Origin: Mycobacterium haemophilum DSM 44634
GTDB taxonomy: Bacteria; Actinomycetota; Actinomycetes; Mycobacteriales; Mycobacteriaceae
NCBI RefSeq assembly: GCF_000340435.2
Contig: NZ_CP011883.2
Location: forward strand, 2,774,687 to 2,838,686
Direction: 5' to 3'
DNA length: 64,000 nucleotides
This document shows positions 1 through 7,665 of the stretch, piece by piece. The first letter of the stretch is position 1, and every line of letters begins with the position of its first letter. Under the pieces are notes generated by a model that saw only the letters and a program-made list of their open reading frames with translations, did not search any database and had not been told where the DNA came from. The position numbers and the translations under genes were made by a program.

Positions 1-95
1 TTGACATTCATTTTGGTGATGACAAACCGCGCGACGCTGACCAGTTCCGCTTCGGAGACGTCGATGCCTGACTCGTTAGATACTTCAATGCTCAT
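1..95 (-). CDS. ybeY: YbeY endoribonuclease, N-terminal part only (runs off the window)
   Basis: The minus strand from the ATG at 95 reads MSIEVSNESGIDVSEAEL and continues to the window edge (about 31 codons). This matches the N-terminus of the mycobacterial YbeY/Rv2367c family, a metal-dependent single-strand RNase in 16S rRNA maturation and ribosome quality control. The catalytic H3xH5xH zinc motif lies outside the window. It follows phoH by 39 bp in the same direction, the usual phoH-ybeY arrangement. Confidence 0.85.
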   Translation of the reverse strand, partial: MSIEVSNESGIDVSEAELVSVARFVITKMNV

Positions 96-134
96 AAGAT
101 GCTCATAAAACTCATACGATCGCTCACGCCACCA

Positions 135-1193
135 TCATCGACGACTGCGAGCGCCCGACGCCCGCCGAGCCGCCCGATTCATCCCCAAGCCTGGCTCCTC
201 GTATTTGGCATAGGCGTCGACAATCTCCGACACTAGCCGGTGGCGCACCACATCCACACTGGTCAGCTCCGCAACGTGTATATCGTCGATATTCTCCAGG
301 ATATCGACCGCCGCGCGCAGACCCGACCTGGCACCGCCCGGCAGATCAACCTGAGTAACGTCCCCGGTGACAACAACTTTCGACCCGAAACCCAGTCGGG
401 TGAGGAACATCTTCATCTGCTCGGCGGTGGTGTTCTGAGCCTCGTCCAGGACGATGAACGCGTCGTTAAGAGTGCGCCCCCGCATGTACGCTAGCGGCGC
501 CACCTCGATGACACCGGCCGACATCAGCTTCGGGATCAGCTCGGGGTCCATCATGTCGTACAGCGCGTCGTACAGCGGCCGCAGGTAAGGGTCTATCTTC
601 TCGCTCAGTGTGCCCGGCAAAAAGCCAAGACGCTCACCGGCTTCCACTGCCGGCCGGGTCAAAATTATCCGGGTCACCTGCTTGGTCTGCAACGCGTTGA
701 CCGCCTTGGCCATGGCCAGATATGTCTTCCCGGTGCCAGCCGGACCGATCCCGAAGACGATGGTGTTCGCGTCGATCGCGTCAACGTAGCGTTTCTGATT
801 GAGCGTTTTAGGCCGGATCGTCTTACCGCGGCGCGACAAGATGTCCAAGGTGAGCACTTCAGCCGGCGACTCGTTACCAGTGCCGACCAGCATGGCCACA
901 CTGTGGCGCACCACCTCCGGCGTCAACGACTGACCACTGGCCACGATGGCCACCAACTCGGAGATCGCCCGCTCGGCGAGCGCAACATCGGCCGGCTCGC
1001 CCGAGAGCGCAACGGCGTTGCCACGCACATGCAGATCGGCGCTCAGCGTGCGTTCGAGGGCGCGCAAATTCTCGTCTGCTGAACCCAGCAAGCCCACGAC
1101 GAGGTCGGGCGGAATATCGATGGTGCTGCGAACGTGAACGTCGGCCCCCAGGGCCTTAGCTGCATCAGCAGCGCTTGTCTCGCGGGGCGTCAC
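135..1193 (-). CDS. phoH: PhoH-like ATPase (PhoH1)
   Basis: The protein has 352 residues, the same length I recall for M. tuberculosis PhoH1 (Rv2368c). A KH-like N-terminal segment (about 20-85) precedes a RecA-type ATPase core. Walker A (GPAGTGKT) is at about 150-157 and Walker B (FIVLDEAQN) at about 246-254. The family is a cytoplasmic P-loop ATPase linked to RNA metabolism and co-occurs with YbeY; its exact substrate is not established. The start is a GTG at 1193. The last residues are Arg/Ala-rich. It begins the phoH-ybeY operon and is separated from rsmE by about 100 bp, without the PE_PGRS gene that I recall there in M. tuberculosis. Confidence 0.93.
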   Translation of the reverse strand: MTPRETSAADAAKALGADVHVRSTIDIPPDLVVGLLGSADENLRALERTLSADLHVRGNAVALSGEPADVALAERAISELVAIVASGQSLTPEVVRHSVAMLVGTGNESPAEVLTLDILSRRGKTIRPKTLNQKRYVDAIDANTIVFGIGPAGTGKTYLAMAKAVNALQTKQVTRIILTRPAVEAGERLGFLPGTLSEKIDPYLRPLYDALYDMMDPELIPKLMSAGVIEVAPLAYMRGRTLNDAFIVLDEAQNTTAEQMKMFLTRLGFGSKVVVTGDVTQVDLPGGARSGLRAAVDILENIDDIHVAELTSVDVVRHRLVSEIVDAYAKYEEPGLGMNRAARRASGARSRR

Positions 1194-1276
1194 GTGGTTT
1201 CTGATGCCTGCCTTCTGCGTGCTTCGGGGTTCTGGATTGCGAGTCTACCGCTGGTCAAGCCGCACGTCCGCCGTCC

Positions 1277-1328
1277 ACTGTGAATCTGACGACGCATCAG
1301 CGGCGTGTCGCGTCGTCAGATTCACAGT
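1277..1328. terminator. Perfect 19-bp inverted repeat at the 3' end of rsmE
   Basis: Arm 1 (1277-1295) and arm 2 (1310-1328) are exact reverse complements, with a 14-nt loop at 1296-1309. The second arm encodes the last residues of rsmE and the first lies just beyond its stop. No T-tract follows on either strand, so a classic intrinsic terminator is not proven. It could be a factor-dependent terminator hairpin, an RNA-stabilising 3' structure, or the remnant of an inverted-repeat element. Confidence 0.6.
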
Positions 1329-2094
1329 CGGCGCGTTGATCCCACCGGGGGGTAAGCACACCCAACGCACCCAATGCCACCGCAGCCGCGGTCGACGTCC
1401 GCAGCACGGTAGGGCCGAGCCGGACCGCGACAGCGCCCGCCTCAGTCAATGCGGCGATCTCGTCCGGCGCGATACCGCCTTCGGGACCGACCACCAGCAC
1501 TAGCGAGTTTGCTTGCGCCACAGAGACATCCGCAAAGACGTCGGTGAGCCGATCGGTCGCCGACTCGTGCAAAGCCAGCACCACAGCGCCGGCGGCAACC
1601 TCGTCCCGGATCCGCTGCAGCAGCGCCGCAGTGGTCAGCACCCCGTCGACCGACGGGATGTGCGCCCGGCGAGACTGCCGGGCCGCCGAGCGGGCTACCG
1701 CACGCCACCGGCGCAGCCCCTTGACCACCCGAGCACCGTCCCAGCTTGCCACGCAACGGGCAGACTGCCACGCCACGAACGCATCGGCACCGGCCTCGGT
1801 GGCCATTTCGATGGCCGACTCCGAGCGTTCAGATTTGGGTAGCGCCTGCACCACCGTCACCGGTGGCCGCCCCGGCGCGACCGTCCAGCGTCCCAGTACC
1901 CGGGCACGTAGCCCATTGCGCCCGGCCTGTTCGACCAGGCAGTGCGCAAGGCCACCGGCGCCGTCGCCGAGCACGAGTTCCTCACCGGGACGGATCCGGC
2001 GCACCGTGGCAGCGTGAAACCCTTCGTCGCCGCCCACTACAGCTACCGCACCGGTATCGGGCAATGCGTCGACGTAGAACAGCGTCGCCACCAT
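1297..2094 (-). CDS. rsmE: 16S rRNA (uracil1498-N3)-methyltransferase
   Basis: RsmE-family SPOUT methyltransferase that makes m3U1498 in 16S rRNA using SAM. The N-terminal PUA-like part contains ATVRRIRPGEELVLGDG. The C-terminal SPOUT knot carries the conserved VVGPEGGIAPDE loop and LGPTVLRTSTAAA. I take the ATG at 2094 (MVATLFYVDALPD), matching the family N-terminus, over an upstream in-frame start at 2124. About 265 residues, close to Rv2372c. It follows dnaJ2 by 44 bp, so cotranscription with hrcA-dnaJ2 is likely. The C-terminal tail overlaps a 19-bp inverted repeat. Confidence 0.93.
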   Translation of the reverse strand: MVATLFYVDALPDTGAVAVVGGDEGFHAATVRRIRPGEELVLGDGAGGLAHCLVEQAGRNGLRARVLGRWTVAPGRPPVTVVQALPKSERSESAIEMATEAGADAFVAWQSARCVASWDGARVVKGLRRWRAVARSAARQSRRAHIPSVDGVLTTAALLQRIRDEVAAGAVVLALHESATDRLTDVFADVSVAQANSLVLVVGPEGGIAPDEIAALTEAGAVAVRLGPTVLRTSTAAAVALGALGVLTPRWDQRADCESDDATRR

Positions 2095-2138
2095 GTGCTC
2101 ACCATATGTGCAGCCCCCCAACAACCGTTAAAACCGTG

Positions 2139-3287
2139 CTAGCGACTGGTAAAGGTCTCGCGCAGCCGGCTGAACAGTCCGCCGCCGGCGGCATGCGTCG
2201 AGCGAACCTCAGCCACGTCGCGGCTGCGGCGGCTCTTCAGTTCGCGCAGCAGTTCGGTGTCCTGGTGGTCCAGCCGGGTGGGGACCATCACCTCGACGTG
2301 GACGTGCAGATTGCCGCGAGTGTTAGAGCGCAGGTGCGGCATCCCTTGACCACGCAGTTCGATGACCGAACCCGGTTGCGTCCCAGGCGGAATGTCAATC
2401 TCGCTCATGCCGTCCAAGATGGCGTCCACGGTGATCGTGGTGCCCAGCGCCGCGTCGACCATCGGCACCGAAACCGTGCAGTGCAGGTCGTCTCCGTCGC
2501 GAACAAAGATGTCGTGGGCCTGCTCGTGGACCTCGACATACAAGTCACCCGCCGGTCCTCCCCCAGGCCCGACCTCACCCTGGGCGGCGAGCCGGACCCG
2601 CATCCCGTCACCAACACCGGCGGGGATCTTGACGGTGATCTCCCGACGGGCGCGCACCCTACCGTCGCCGACGCATTGGTAGCACGGGTCGGGGATGACC
2701 ACCCCGACACCCCGGCAGGTGGGACATGGCCGCGCCGTCACCATCTGGCCCAGCAGTGAACGCTGCACGGTCTGCACCTCCCCGCGACCCCCACAGGTGT
2801 CGCAGGGTATCGGCGCGGAATCGCCGTTGGTGCCCTTGCCCTGGCATCGGTCGCACAGTACTGCGGTGTCGACGGTGACCTGCTTGGTGACACCGGTTGC
2901 GCACTCTTCAAGGTCGAGCCGCATCCGCAGCAACGAGTCCGAGCCCGGCCGTACCCGGCCGATGGGACCACGTGATGCCGAACCCCCGCCGAAGCCCCCG
3001 CCAAAGAAGGCTTCGAATACATCGCCTAAGCCACCAAAGCCGCCGAACCCTGACGCAGATGCTGCGGCGTTTTCCATTGGATCCCCGCCCAAGTCGACGA
3101 TCCGACGTTTCTCCGGGTCGCTCAGCACCTCGTAAGCCATGCTGATTTCCTTGAATTTCGCCTGCGCGGCCTCATCGGGATTGATGTCAGGGTGCAGTTC
3201 GCGCGCTAACTTGCGATAGGCACGCTTAATGTCCGCATCGCTGGCATTCCTGCTCACACCGAGCAGCCCGTAATAATCGCGTGCCAC
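2139..3287 (-). CDS. dnaJ2: Chaperone DnaJ (DnaJ2)
   Basis: Full-length type I J-protein of 382 residues. The N-terminal J domain has the HPD motif at about 32-34. A Gly/Phe-rich linker (about 75-115) follows, then four zinc-binding CxxCxGxG-type repeats (CDRCQGKG, CDTCGGRG, CPTCRGVG, CYQCVGDG), then the substrate-binding C-terminal domain. It stimulates DnaK ATPase and presents unfolded clients in the cytoplasm. It lies 71 bp downstream of hrcA on the same strand, the mycobacterial hrcA-dnaJ2 arrangement, so control by HrcA or general heat shock is plausible. Confidence 0.96.
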   Translation of the reverse strand: MARDYYGLLGVSRNASDADIKRAYRKLARELHPDINPDEAAQAKFKEISMAYEVLSDPEKRRIVDLGGDPMENAAASASGFGGFGGLGDVFEAFFGGGFGGGSASRGPIGRVRPGSDSLLRMRLDLEECATGVTKQVTVDTAVLCDRCQGKGTNGDSAPIPCDTCGGRGEVQTVQRSLLGQMVTARPCPTCRGVGVVIPDPCYQCVGDGRVRARREITVKIPAGVGDGMRVRLAAQGEVGPGGGPAGDLYVEVHEQAHDIFVRDGDDLHCTVSVPMVDAALGTTITVDAILDGMSEIDIPPGTQPGSVIELRGQGMPHLRSNTRGNLHVHVEVMVPTRLDHQDTELLRELKSRRSRDVAEVRSTHAAGGGLFSRLRETFTSR

Positions 3288-3358
3288 GCCTAACTCTCCT
3301 AGCAGCGTCTTATGCCGCTTCTAAGCGGCTGTCCACAGATTCCGTAGCGGGTGCGCGT

Positions 3359-4390
3359 TCACCGGGCACCCAGAACTTCGCCGATATACAAAGCAACCGC
3401 GGCGACACTGGCGATAGTTCCCGGATAATCCATCCGGGTAGGCCCCAGCACACCCATGCCGCCGTAGACAGTATCCGAAGTGCCGTAGGCGGTGGACACC
3501 ATCGAGGTACCCATTATCTGCTCAGCCGCCGTCTCGTGACCGATACGCACGGTCACCTTGCCAGCCTCCTGCTGGGCGGCCAGCAGTCGCAGCACCACCA
3601 CCTGCTCTTCGAGCGCTTCCAAGATGGGTCGCAGTGAACCACCGAAGTCCGCGGAGTTGCGGGTCAGGTTGGCAGTGCCGCCCAGCAACAAGCGTTCTTC
3701 GGTGTGTTCGACCAGCGACTCCAGCAATACGGTCGCCGAGCGGCCGATGGCGTTGGCCAACCCGCCCGTACCGCGAAACTGTCCGGCGAGGTCAGCAACC
3801 GCGGCCGAGGCCGCCGCCAGTTTCTTGCCTTCCATCGCCTGGCCGAGCATTTCACGCAGCTGGGAAAGCTGGTAATCGTCAATAACATCGCCGAGTTCGA
3901 CGATGCGCTGATCCACCCGACCGGACTCGGTGATGACCACCATCAGCAACCTGGCCGGGTTCAGCGCGATCACTTCCAGATGGCGAACGGTCGACGTCGA
4001 CAACGTTGGGTACTGCACCACTGCCACCTGGCGGGTCAGCTGAGCCAGTAACCGCACCGCCCGGCGCAGCACGTCGTCGAGGTCGACACCGGACTCCAGG
4101 AAGCTTTGGATCGCCCGCCGCTCGGCCGCGGATAGTGGTTTAACGTCTTCAAGTCGATCGACGAACTCTCGGTAGCCCTTCTCCGTGGGCACCCGTCCGG
4201 AGCTGGTGTGCGGCTGGGCGATGTACCCCTCGGCCTCCAACACCGCCATGTCGTTGCGGATGGTGGCGCTGGACACACCCAGGTTGTGACGCTCCACCAA
4301 GGTCTTCGACCCAATCGGTTCCTTGGTAGCGACGAAGTCGGCGACGATGGCGCGCAGCACCTCGAAGCGACGCTCGTCGGCACTTCCCAT
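3359..4390 (-). CDS. hrcA: Heat-inducible transcription repressor HrcA
   Basis: The protein has 343 residues, the length I recall for Rv2374c. A winged-helix DNA-binding domain sits at about 1-75 (SSATIRNDMAVLEAEGYI), followed by the GAF-like dimerisation domain. HrcA binds CIRCE operators upstream of groE-class genes and is kept active by GroEL. Reading upstream of its own start (4391-4440) I see no CIRCE motif, so autoregulation is not supported here. The ATG at 4390 has a GGAGG-type ribosome site just upstream. Confidence 0.95.
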   Translation of the reverse strand: MGSADERRFEVLRAIVADFVATKEPIGSKTLVERHNLGVSSATIRNDMAVLEAEGYIAQPHTSSGRVPTEKGYREFVDRLEDVKPLSAAERRAIQSFLESGVDLDDVLRRAVRLLAQLTRQVAVVQYPTLSTSTVRHLEVIALNPARLLMVVITESGRVDQRIVELGDVIDDYQLSQLREMLGQAMEGKKLAAASAAVADLAGQFRGTGGLANAIGRSATVLLESLVEHTEERLLLGGTANLTRNSADFGGSLRPILEALEEQVVVLRLLAAQQEAGKVTVRIGHETAAEQIMGTSMVSTAYGTSDTVYGGMGVLGPTRMDYPGTIASVAAVALYIGEVLGAR

Positions 4391-4695
4391 AGCCAGTCCA
4401 CACCTCCTTAGTCGCGTTCATTTTACGGGCTCAAAATGGCGCTGACCGCCATGAGTGGCCGTCAGGCGGCGTACGGCTCGAGAGGATCGCGCGGTCGCGC
4501 GGCACGCTGGGAGTGGAGGCCGGAGCCTGGATCGAAGATATCGATGAGTAGACCGTCAGAGGCGGACACGACGAATCATCGGCCGCGGTGCCGGTGGCAT
4601 GAATCACATGTCCCGGGGGCGTGTCAGAGGTAGTCCGCTGCACCGGGGTTGACGCCACGGCGTGGCTCACTTAATAGGGCCTAGGCTCCGCCGAG
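4391..4695. other. Non-coding stretch upstream of hrcA
   Basis: About 300 bp without a credible gene. Short ORFs on both strands lack ribosome sites and recognisable sequence. The 50 bp nearest hrcA must hold its promoter. The rest looks like decayed sequence next to the NRPS fragment that follows. Confidence 0.5.
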
Positions 4696-4888
4696 TGGGC
4701 GTTAGGAGATCTGGACATCACCACCGTCCCGCTGCACACCCACACCGCCCGGATGGACAATCGCGCTGTGGCGCTGTGGTGCTGCGGAATATCGCACCGA
4801 CGTCTACGACGCCACCACGATCAGCGCCTGAATCGACCGATTGGAGAAGCTGTTATCCGCGATGACCGCCGACCCGCTTCTCCGGCTA
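4696..4888 (+). pseudogene. Decayed NRPS condensation-domain fragment
   Basis: Plus-strand translation around 4700-4780 gives LGDLDITTVPLHTHTARMD. After a frame change, 4787-4885 gives AEYRTDVYDATTISA, a stop, then IDRLEKLLSAMTADP. This order (V-H-x-TAR-D, then EYxTDxYDAxTI, then LxxLLxAxxADP) is the hallmark C-terminal end of a nonribosomal peptide synthetase condensation domain. It carries at least one frameshift and one in-frame TGA, so it is not functional. Orientation is plus, opposite to the mbtE/mbtF genes of M. tuberculosis, so its source (mbt NRPS or another NRPS) is unclear. Confidence 0.6.
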
Positions 4889-4898
4889 GCCTGGGCCC

Positions 4899-4946
4899 AT
4901 GACCACGTCGAGCTTGGGCGAGGCGTCAAAGAAGTTGCGCGGATGA
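4899..4946 (+). CDS. 15-residue leader ORF overlapping the start of the Rv2375-like gene
   Basis: ATG at 4899 encodes MTTSSLGEASKKLRG and stops with the TGA at 4944-4946. That stop overlaps the ATG (4943) of the downstream Rv2375-like gene as ATGA. The downstream ATG has no clear Shine-Dalgarno site, so it may be translated by termination-reinitiation from this ORF. No function is assigned to the peptide. Confidence 0.4.
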   Translation: MTTSSLGEASKKLRG

Positions 4947-5257
4947 TCTTCAAAGGCGTCAGGGACGGCAAACCGTACCCCGAACATGGGCTGTCCTATC
5001 GGGATTGGGCAAAGATACCGCCGCAGCAGATTCGGCTCGACGAATTGGTTACCACCACCACCGTGCTCGCGCTCGACCGGTTGTTGTCGGAGGATTCGAC
5101 GTTCTATGGCGACCTTTTCCCGCATGCGGTGAGGTGGCGAGGGGTCACTTATCTCGAGGACGGCCTGCACCGGGCGGTGCGCGCCGCGCTACGCAATCGC
5201 ACGGTACTGCATGCGCGGGTCTTCGACATGGACGTGCCGATGGGCAGACGGAGATAA
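4943..5257 (+). CDS. Conserved hypothetical protein, Rv2375-like
   Basis: I place the start at the ATG at 4943, giving 104 residues, nearly the length I recall for Rv2375 (105). Starting further upstream (4862) would fuse the gene to the NRPS fragment. The protein contains DELVTTTTVLALDRLLSE and HAVRWRGVTYLEDGLHRAVR, with no membrane segment or signal peptide. I know no function; annotation of relatives is uninformative. It keeps its ancestral place downstream of divergent hrcA, but it is now separated from cfp2 by two inserted genes. Confidence 0.75.
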   Translation: MIFKGVRDGKPYPEHGLSYRDWAKIPPQQIRLDELVTTTTVLALDRLLSEDSTFYGDLFPHAVRWRGVTYLEDGLHRAVRAALRNRTVLHARVFDMDVPMGRRR

Positions 5258-5363
5258 GTCGCGAGCGCCGTTGGTGAGTCGGTCACGTTTCGCGGCCACC
5301 AGGTGTCGACTAGGTGAGGAACAAAAGTCTTAGCTGTCGTCGCCCGATCTCAGGAGGATCGCC

Positions 5364-5978
5364 ATGTCCCGGCTTATCGGAGTCTCCGACCACGACGCCG
5401 GCCTGAGCGCCAAAATCGCTTTCTTCTTCACTAAGCGGAAGCTGGCGCAGATGACTGGCTTGGAAACCGCCGGCATGCTCGAACCGCTGCGGCTATACGC
5501 GCATATCCCAAGGTTGCTCAATGCCTACGGCAGGCTAGAGCAGGCCGAATCGAAACTGGATATTCTCCAGCCGCGCCACCGCGCGCTGGCCGAGCTGAAG
5601 GCATCGACAACGGTTCGCTGTGAATTCTGCATCGACCTGGGTTCGCAGATCGCCCGGGAGTGGGGGATCACCGACGAAGAGCTGCTGGCGATGGCCGATT
5701 ACCAGAACGCCTCCTGCTTCTCCGACGTCGACAAGCTGATCCTGGATTACGCCACCGCGATTAGCCGCACTCCAGTCGAAGTGAGCGACGAGCTTTTCGA
5801 TGCGCTGCGCCCCCACTTCAGCACCGCCCAGCTGGTGGGACTGACCCACATCATCACGCTGGGCAACCTGCGTGCCCGCTTCAATCTGGCGCTTGGCATC
5901 GGGTCATCCGGCTTTTCCGCCGGCCGGGTCTGCGCGCTCCCCGACACCGGCCGGCAGCCGGGTGCTGGCGGCCCCTGA
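5364..5978 (+). CDS. Carboxymuconolactone decarboxylase / AhpD-like family protein
   Basis: 204-residue CMD-domain protein. The redox motif CEFCIDLGSQ (CxxC, about 87-96) and the helical IPRLLNAYGRLE segment identify the AhpD-like alkylhydroperoxidase/CMD superfamily. The ATG at 5364 has an AGGAGG ribosome site (5351-5356). The stop is 2 bp before the start of an ECF sigma-factor gene. ECF41-type sigma factors are commonly linked to CMD, oxidoreductase or epimerase genes (COE genes), so this is the likely target and partner of the sigma factor. The C-terminal 20 residues are Gly/Pro-rich and probably disordered. The substrate is unknown. Confidence 0.85.
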   Translation: MSRLIGVSDHDAGLSAKIAFFFTKRKLAQMTGLETAGMLEPLRLYAHIPRLLNAYGRLEQAESKLDILQPRHRALAELKASTTVRCEFCIDLGSQIAREWGITDEELLAMADYQNASCFSDVDKLILDYATAISRTPVEVSDELFDALRPHFSTAQLVGLTHIITLGNLRARFNLALGIGSSGFSAGRVCALPDTGRQPGAGGP

Positions 5979-5980
5979 TT

Positions 5981-6880
5981 ATGGATGCGTCCGACACGTC
6001 CTTAACGGCGCGCTTCGAAGCGGCTCGACCTCAGTTGGGCGCCATCGCGTACCGCTTGCTGGGCTCGATCGATGATGCTCAGGACGCCGTGCAGGAAGCG
6101 TGGCTACGGCTGAGCAGCACCGACCCGGCCGGCGGGCACGCGCAGACCATCACCAATCTGGAAGCCTGGCTGACCACCGTGGTGGCCCGCATCTGCCTGA
6201 ACACGTTGCGTGACCGCCATGCCCGCGGTCGAGAGGAACTGGTTGCGCAGCTGCCAGATCCGGTCGTGGATCCAGTGGGTGAATTCGACCCCGAACACCA
6301 GGCCATGCTGGCCGACGCGGTGGGGCTGGCGCTGTTGGTGGTACTGGATACGTTGCAACCGACCGAGCGGTTGGCGTTCGTCCTGCACGACGTCTTCGCG
6401 GTACCGTTCGACCAGATCGCACCCATCGTCGATCGGACACCGGAGACAACCCGCAAGCTGGCCAGTCGCGCACGCCGGCGCATCCAGCAGGCCGATCCGG
6501 TTCCCGACGCAAACATCACCGCGCAGCGCGAAGCAGTCGACGCGTTCTTCGCGGCCGGGCGCAGCGGCGACTTCGACCGGCTGGTGTCGGTGCTGCATCC
6601 CGACGTGGTGTTGCGCGGTGACTTGGGACCCGGCACGGCCGGCGTCCGCGCTGTTCAGGGGGCGTCCGCAGTGGCCAAACTGGCCCGCAGCTACGCGCTG
6701 CCGGAACGCGAAGTGCGCGCCGCGACCGTCAACGGCGCCGCCGGCGCGGTCATCTACGTCGCCGGTCGAGCAACGGCGATCATGGGGTTCGTCGTACACG
6801 ACGGGCGGATCGCCGCGATCGACGTACTGGCCGATCCGCAGCGCATCAGCAAACTCGACCTGAGCGCCGTGAACAGGTAA
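5981..6880 (+). CDS. ECF sigma factor with SnoaL-like C-terminal extension (ECF41/SigJ-type)
   Basis: 299 residues. Sigma region 2 is at about 10-75 (YRLLGSIDDAQDAVQEAWLRL) and region 4 at about 115-165 (LQPTERLAFVLHDVFAVPFDQIAPIVDRTPETTRKLASRARRR region). A SnoaL/NTF2-like domain follows (about 175-285, starting EAVDAFFAAGRSGDFDRL). ECF41 factors need no dedicated anti-sigma factor: the C-terminal domain itself modulates activity. It sits 2 bp after the CMD gene, the typical ECF41 gene neighbourhood. The usual C-terminal NPDKL-type motif appears only in divergent form (ADPQRISKLDL). No convincing autoregulated promoter was recognised upstream of the CMD gene. Confidence 0.88.
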   Translation: MDASDTSLTARFEAARPQLGAIAYRLLGSIDDAQDAVQEAWLRLSSTDPAGGHAQTITNLEAWLTTVVARICLNTLRDRHARGREELVAQLPDPVVDPVGEFDPEHQAMLADAVGLALLVVLDTLQPTERLAFVLHDVFAVPFDQIAPIVDRTPETTRKLASRARRRIQQADPVPDANITAQREAVDAFFAAGRSGDFDRLVSVLHPDVVLRGDLGPGTAGVRAVQGASAVAKLARSYALPEREVRAATVNGAAGAVIYVAGRATAIMGFVVHDGRIAAIDVLADPQRISKLDLSAVNR

Positions 6881-6909
6881 GCGCAGGCAGCGGCGGGATT
6901 CGCTGGTGC

Positions 6910-7425
6910 TCAGCGCCGCCCAGCGGCCTGCAGCAACTCCATCGCCGAGTTGCGCGACAGCATCCAGCTGCCCTGGTTGACGAAGGTGATGTTCTGCGTC
7001 AACGGCGGGTTGAGTTTCGGGCCCGACACGGAAACGTCAGCCGTGGCTGAACCAGCGGCGCCCGGTTGAATATTCGTCACGCTAAACGACAACGGCAGGT
7101 CACCGTTCTGGGCCGCCTTTTTCAGCTCGTGGTCGCCGATATGGGCCTCGGTAAAGCTGATGCCGCCTTCGACCAAATTGCTCTTGTCCGCGAACGGAAC
7201 GCCGGGATCGACAATGCTATTGAGCAGGTCGGTCAATTCGGCGACGGTCGGCACATTTGCGCCCGGGGCCGGAGGCGGGTCCTGCGGCAGCGGCACACCG
7301 AAGGCAACGGATTGCACCTGGGACGCGCCCGGGCCAGTCGGGGTAGCCATCAATGTCAGTCCGCCGGCGGCGGCTCCGATTGTGGCCAGCGCCGCCGCGC
7401 AGGTGGCGATGGATTTTATGGTCAT
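6910..7425 (-). CDS. cfp2: Low-molecular-weight secreted antigen CFP2 / MTB12
   Basis: 171-residue secreted protein. The start at 7425 (MTIKSIATCAAAL) follows a GGAGG-type site and opens a classic Sec signal peptide. The mature part contains PLSFSVTNIQPGAAGSATAD and NQGSWMLSRNSAMELLQAAG, near-identical to what I recall of Rv2376c (Mtb12). The family is an abundant culture-filtrate antigen of unknown biochemical role, distantly related to low-molecular-weight antigen MTB12 domains. It marks the hrcA-side boundary of the lost mycobactin cluster: in M. tuberculosis mbtH follows directly. Confidence 0.92.
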   Translation of the reverse strand: MTIKSIATCAAALATIGAAAGGLTLMATPTGPGASQVQSVAFGVPLPQDPPPAPGANVPTVAELTDLLNSIVDPGVPFADKSNLVEGGISFTEAHIGDHELKKAAQNGDLPLSFSVTNIQPGAAGSATADVSVSGPKLNPPLTQNITFVNQGSWMLSRNSAMELLQAAGRR

Positions 7426-7665
7426 CTCTTTCCCCTCCGATTGGGATGGACCGGGGCGGACGGCCGCAGACTGACGAAGCCGTTCACGTGTTCCATGGAT
7501 GGTGCGCATGATATAGCTGGTGCACCTTGTTACTGGTGTTTCGTGTCTCGAGCGGCCATGTTACCTCCGAGCTGGGTTCAGCGTCGCGGAGCAACCTGTG
7601 CCGAAGCTATGCAGCAGCTCAGGATCTTGTATCTCCGGCTAGCAGGCCGGCGGCGTCCAGGTCGA

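Noticed and set aside
4391..4440. CIRCE operator upstream of hrcA
   Set aside because: No TTAGCACTC/GAGTGCTAA inverted repeat could be found in the region.
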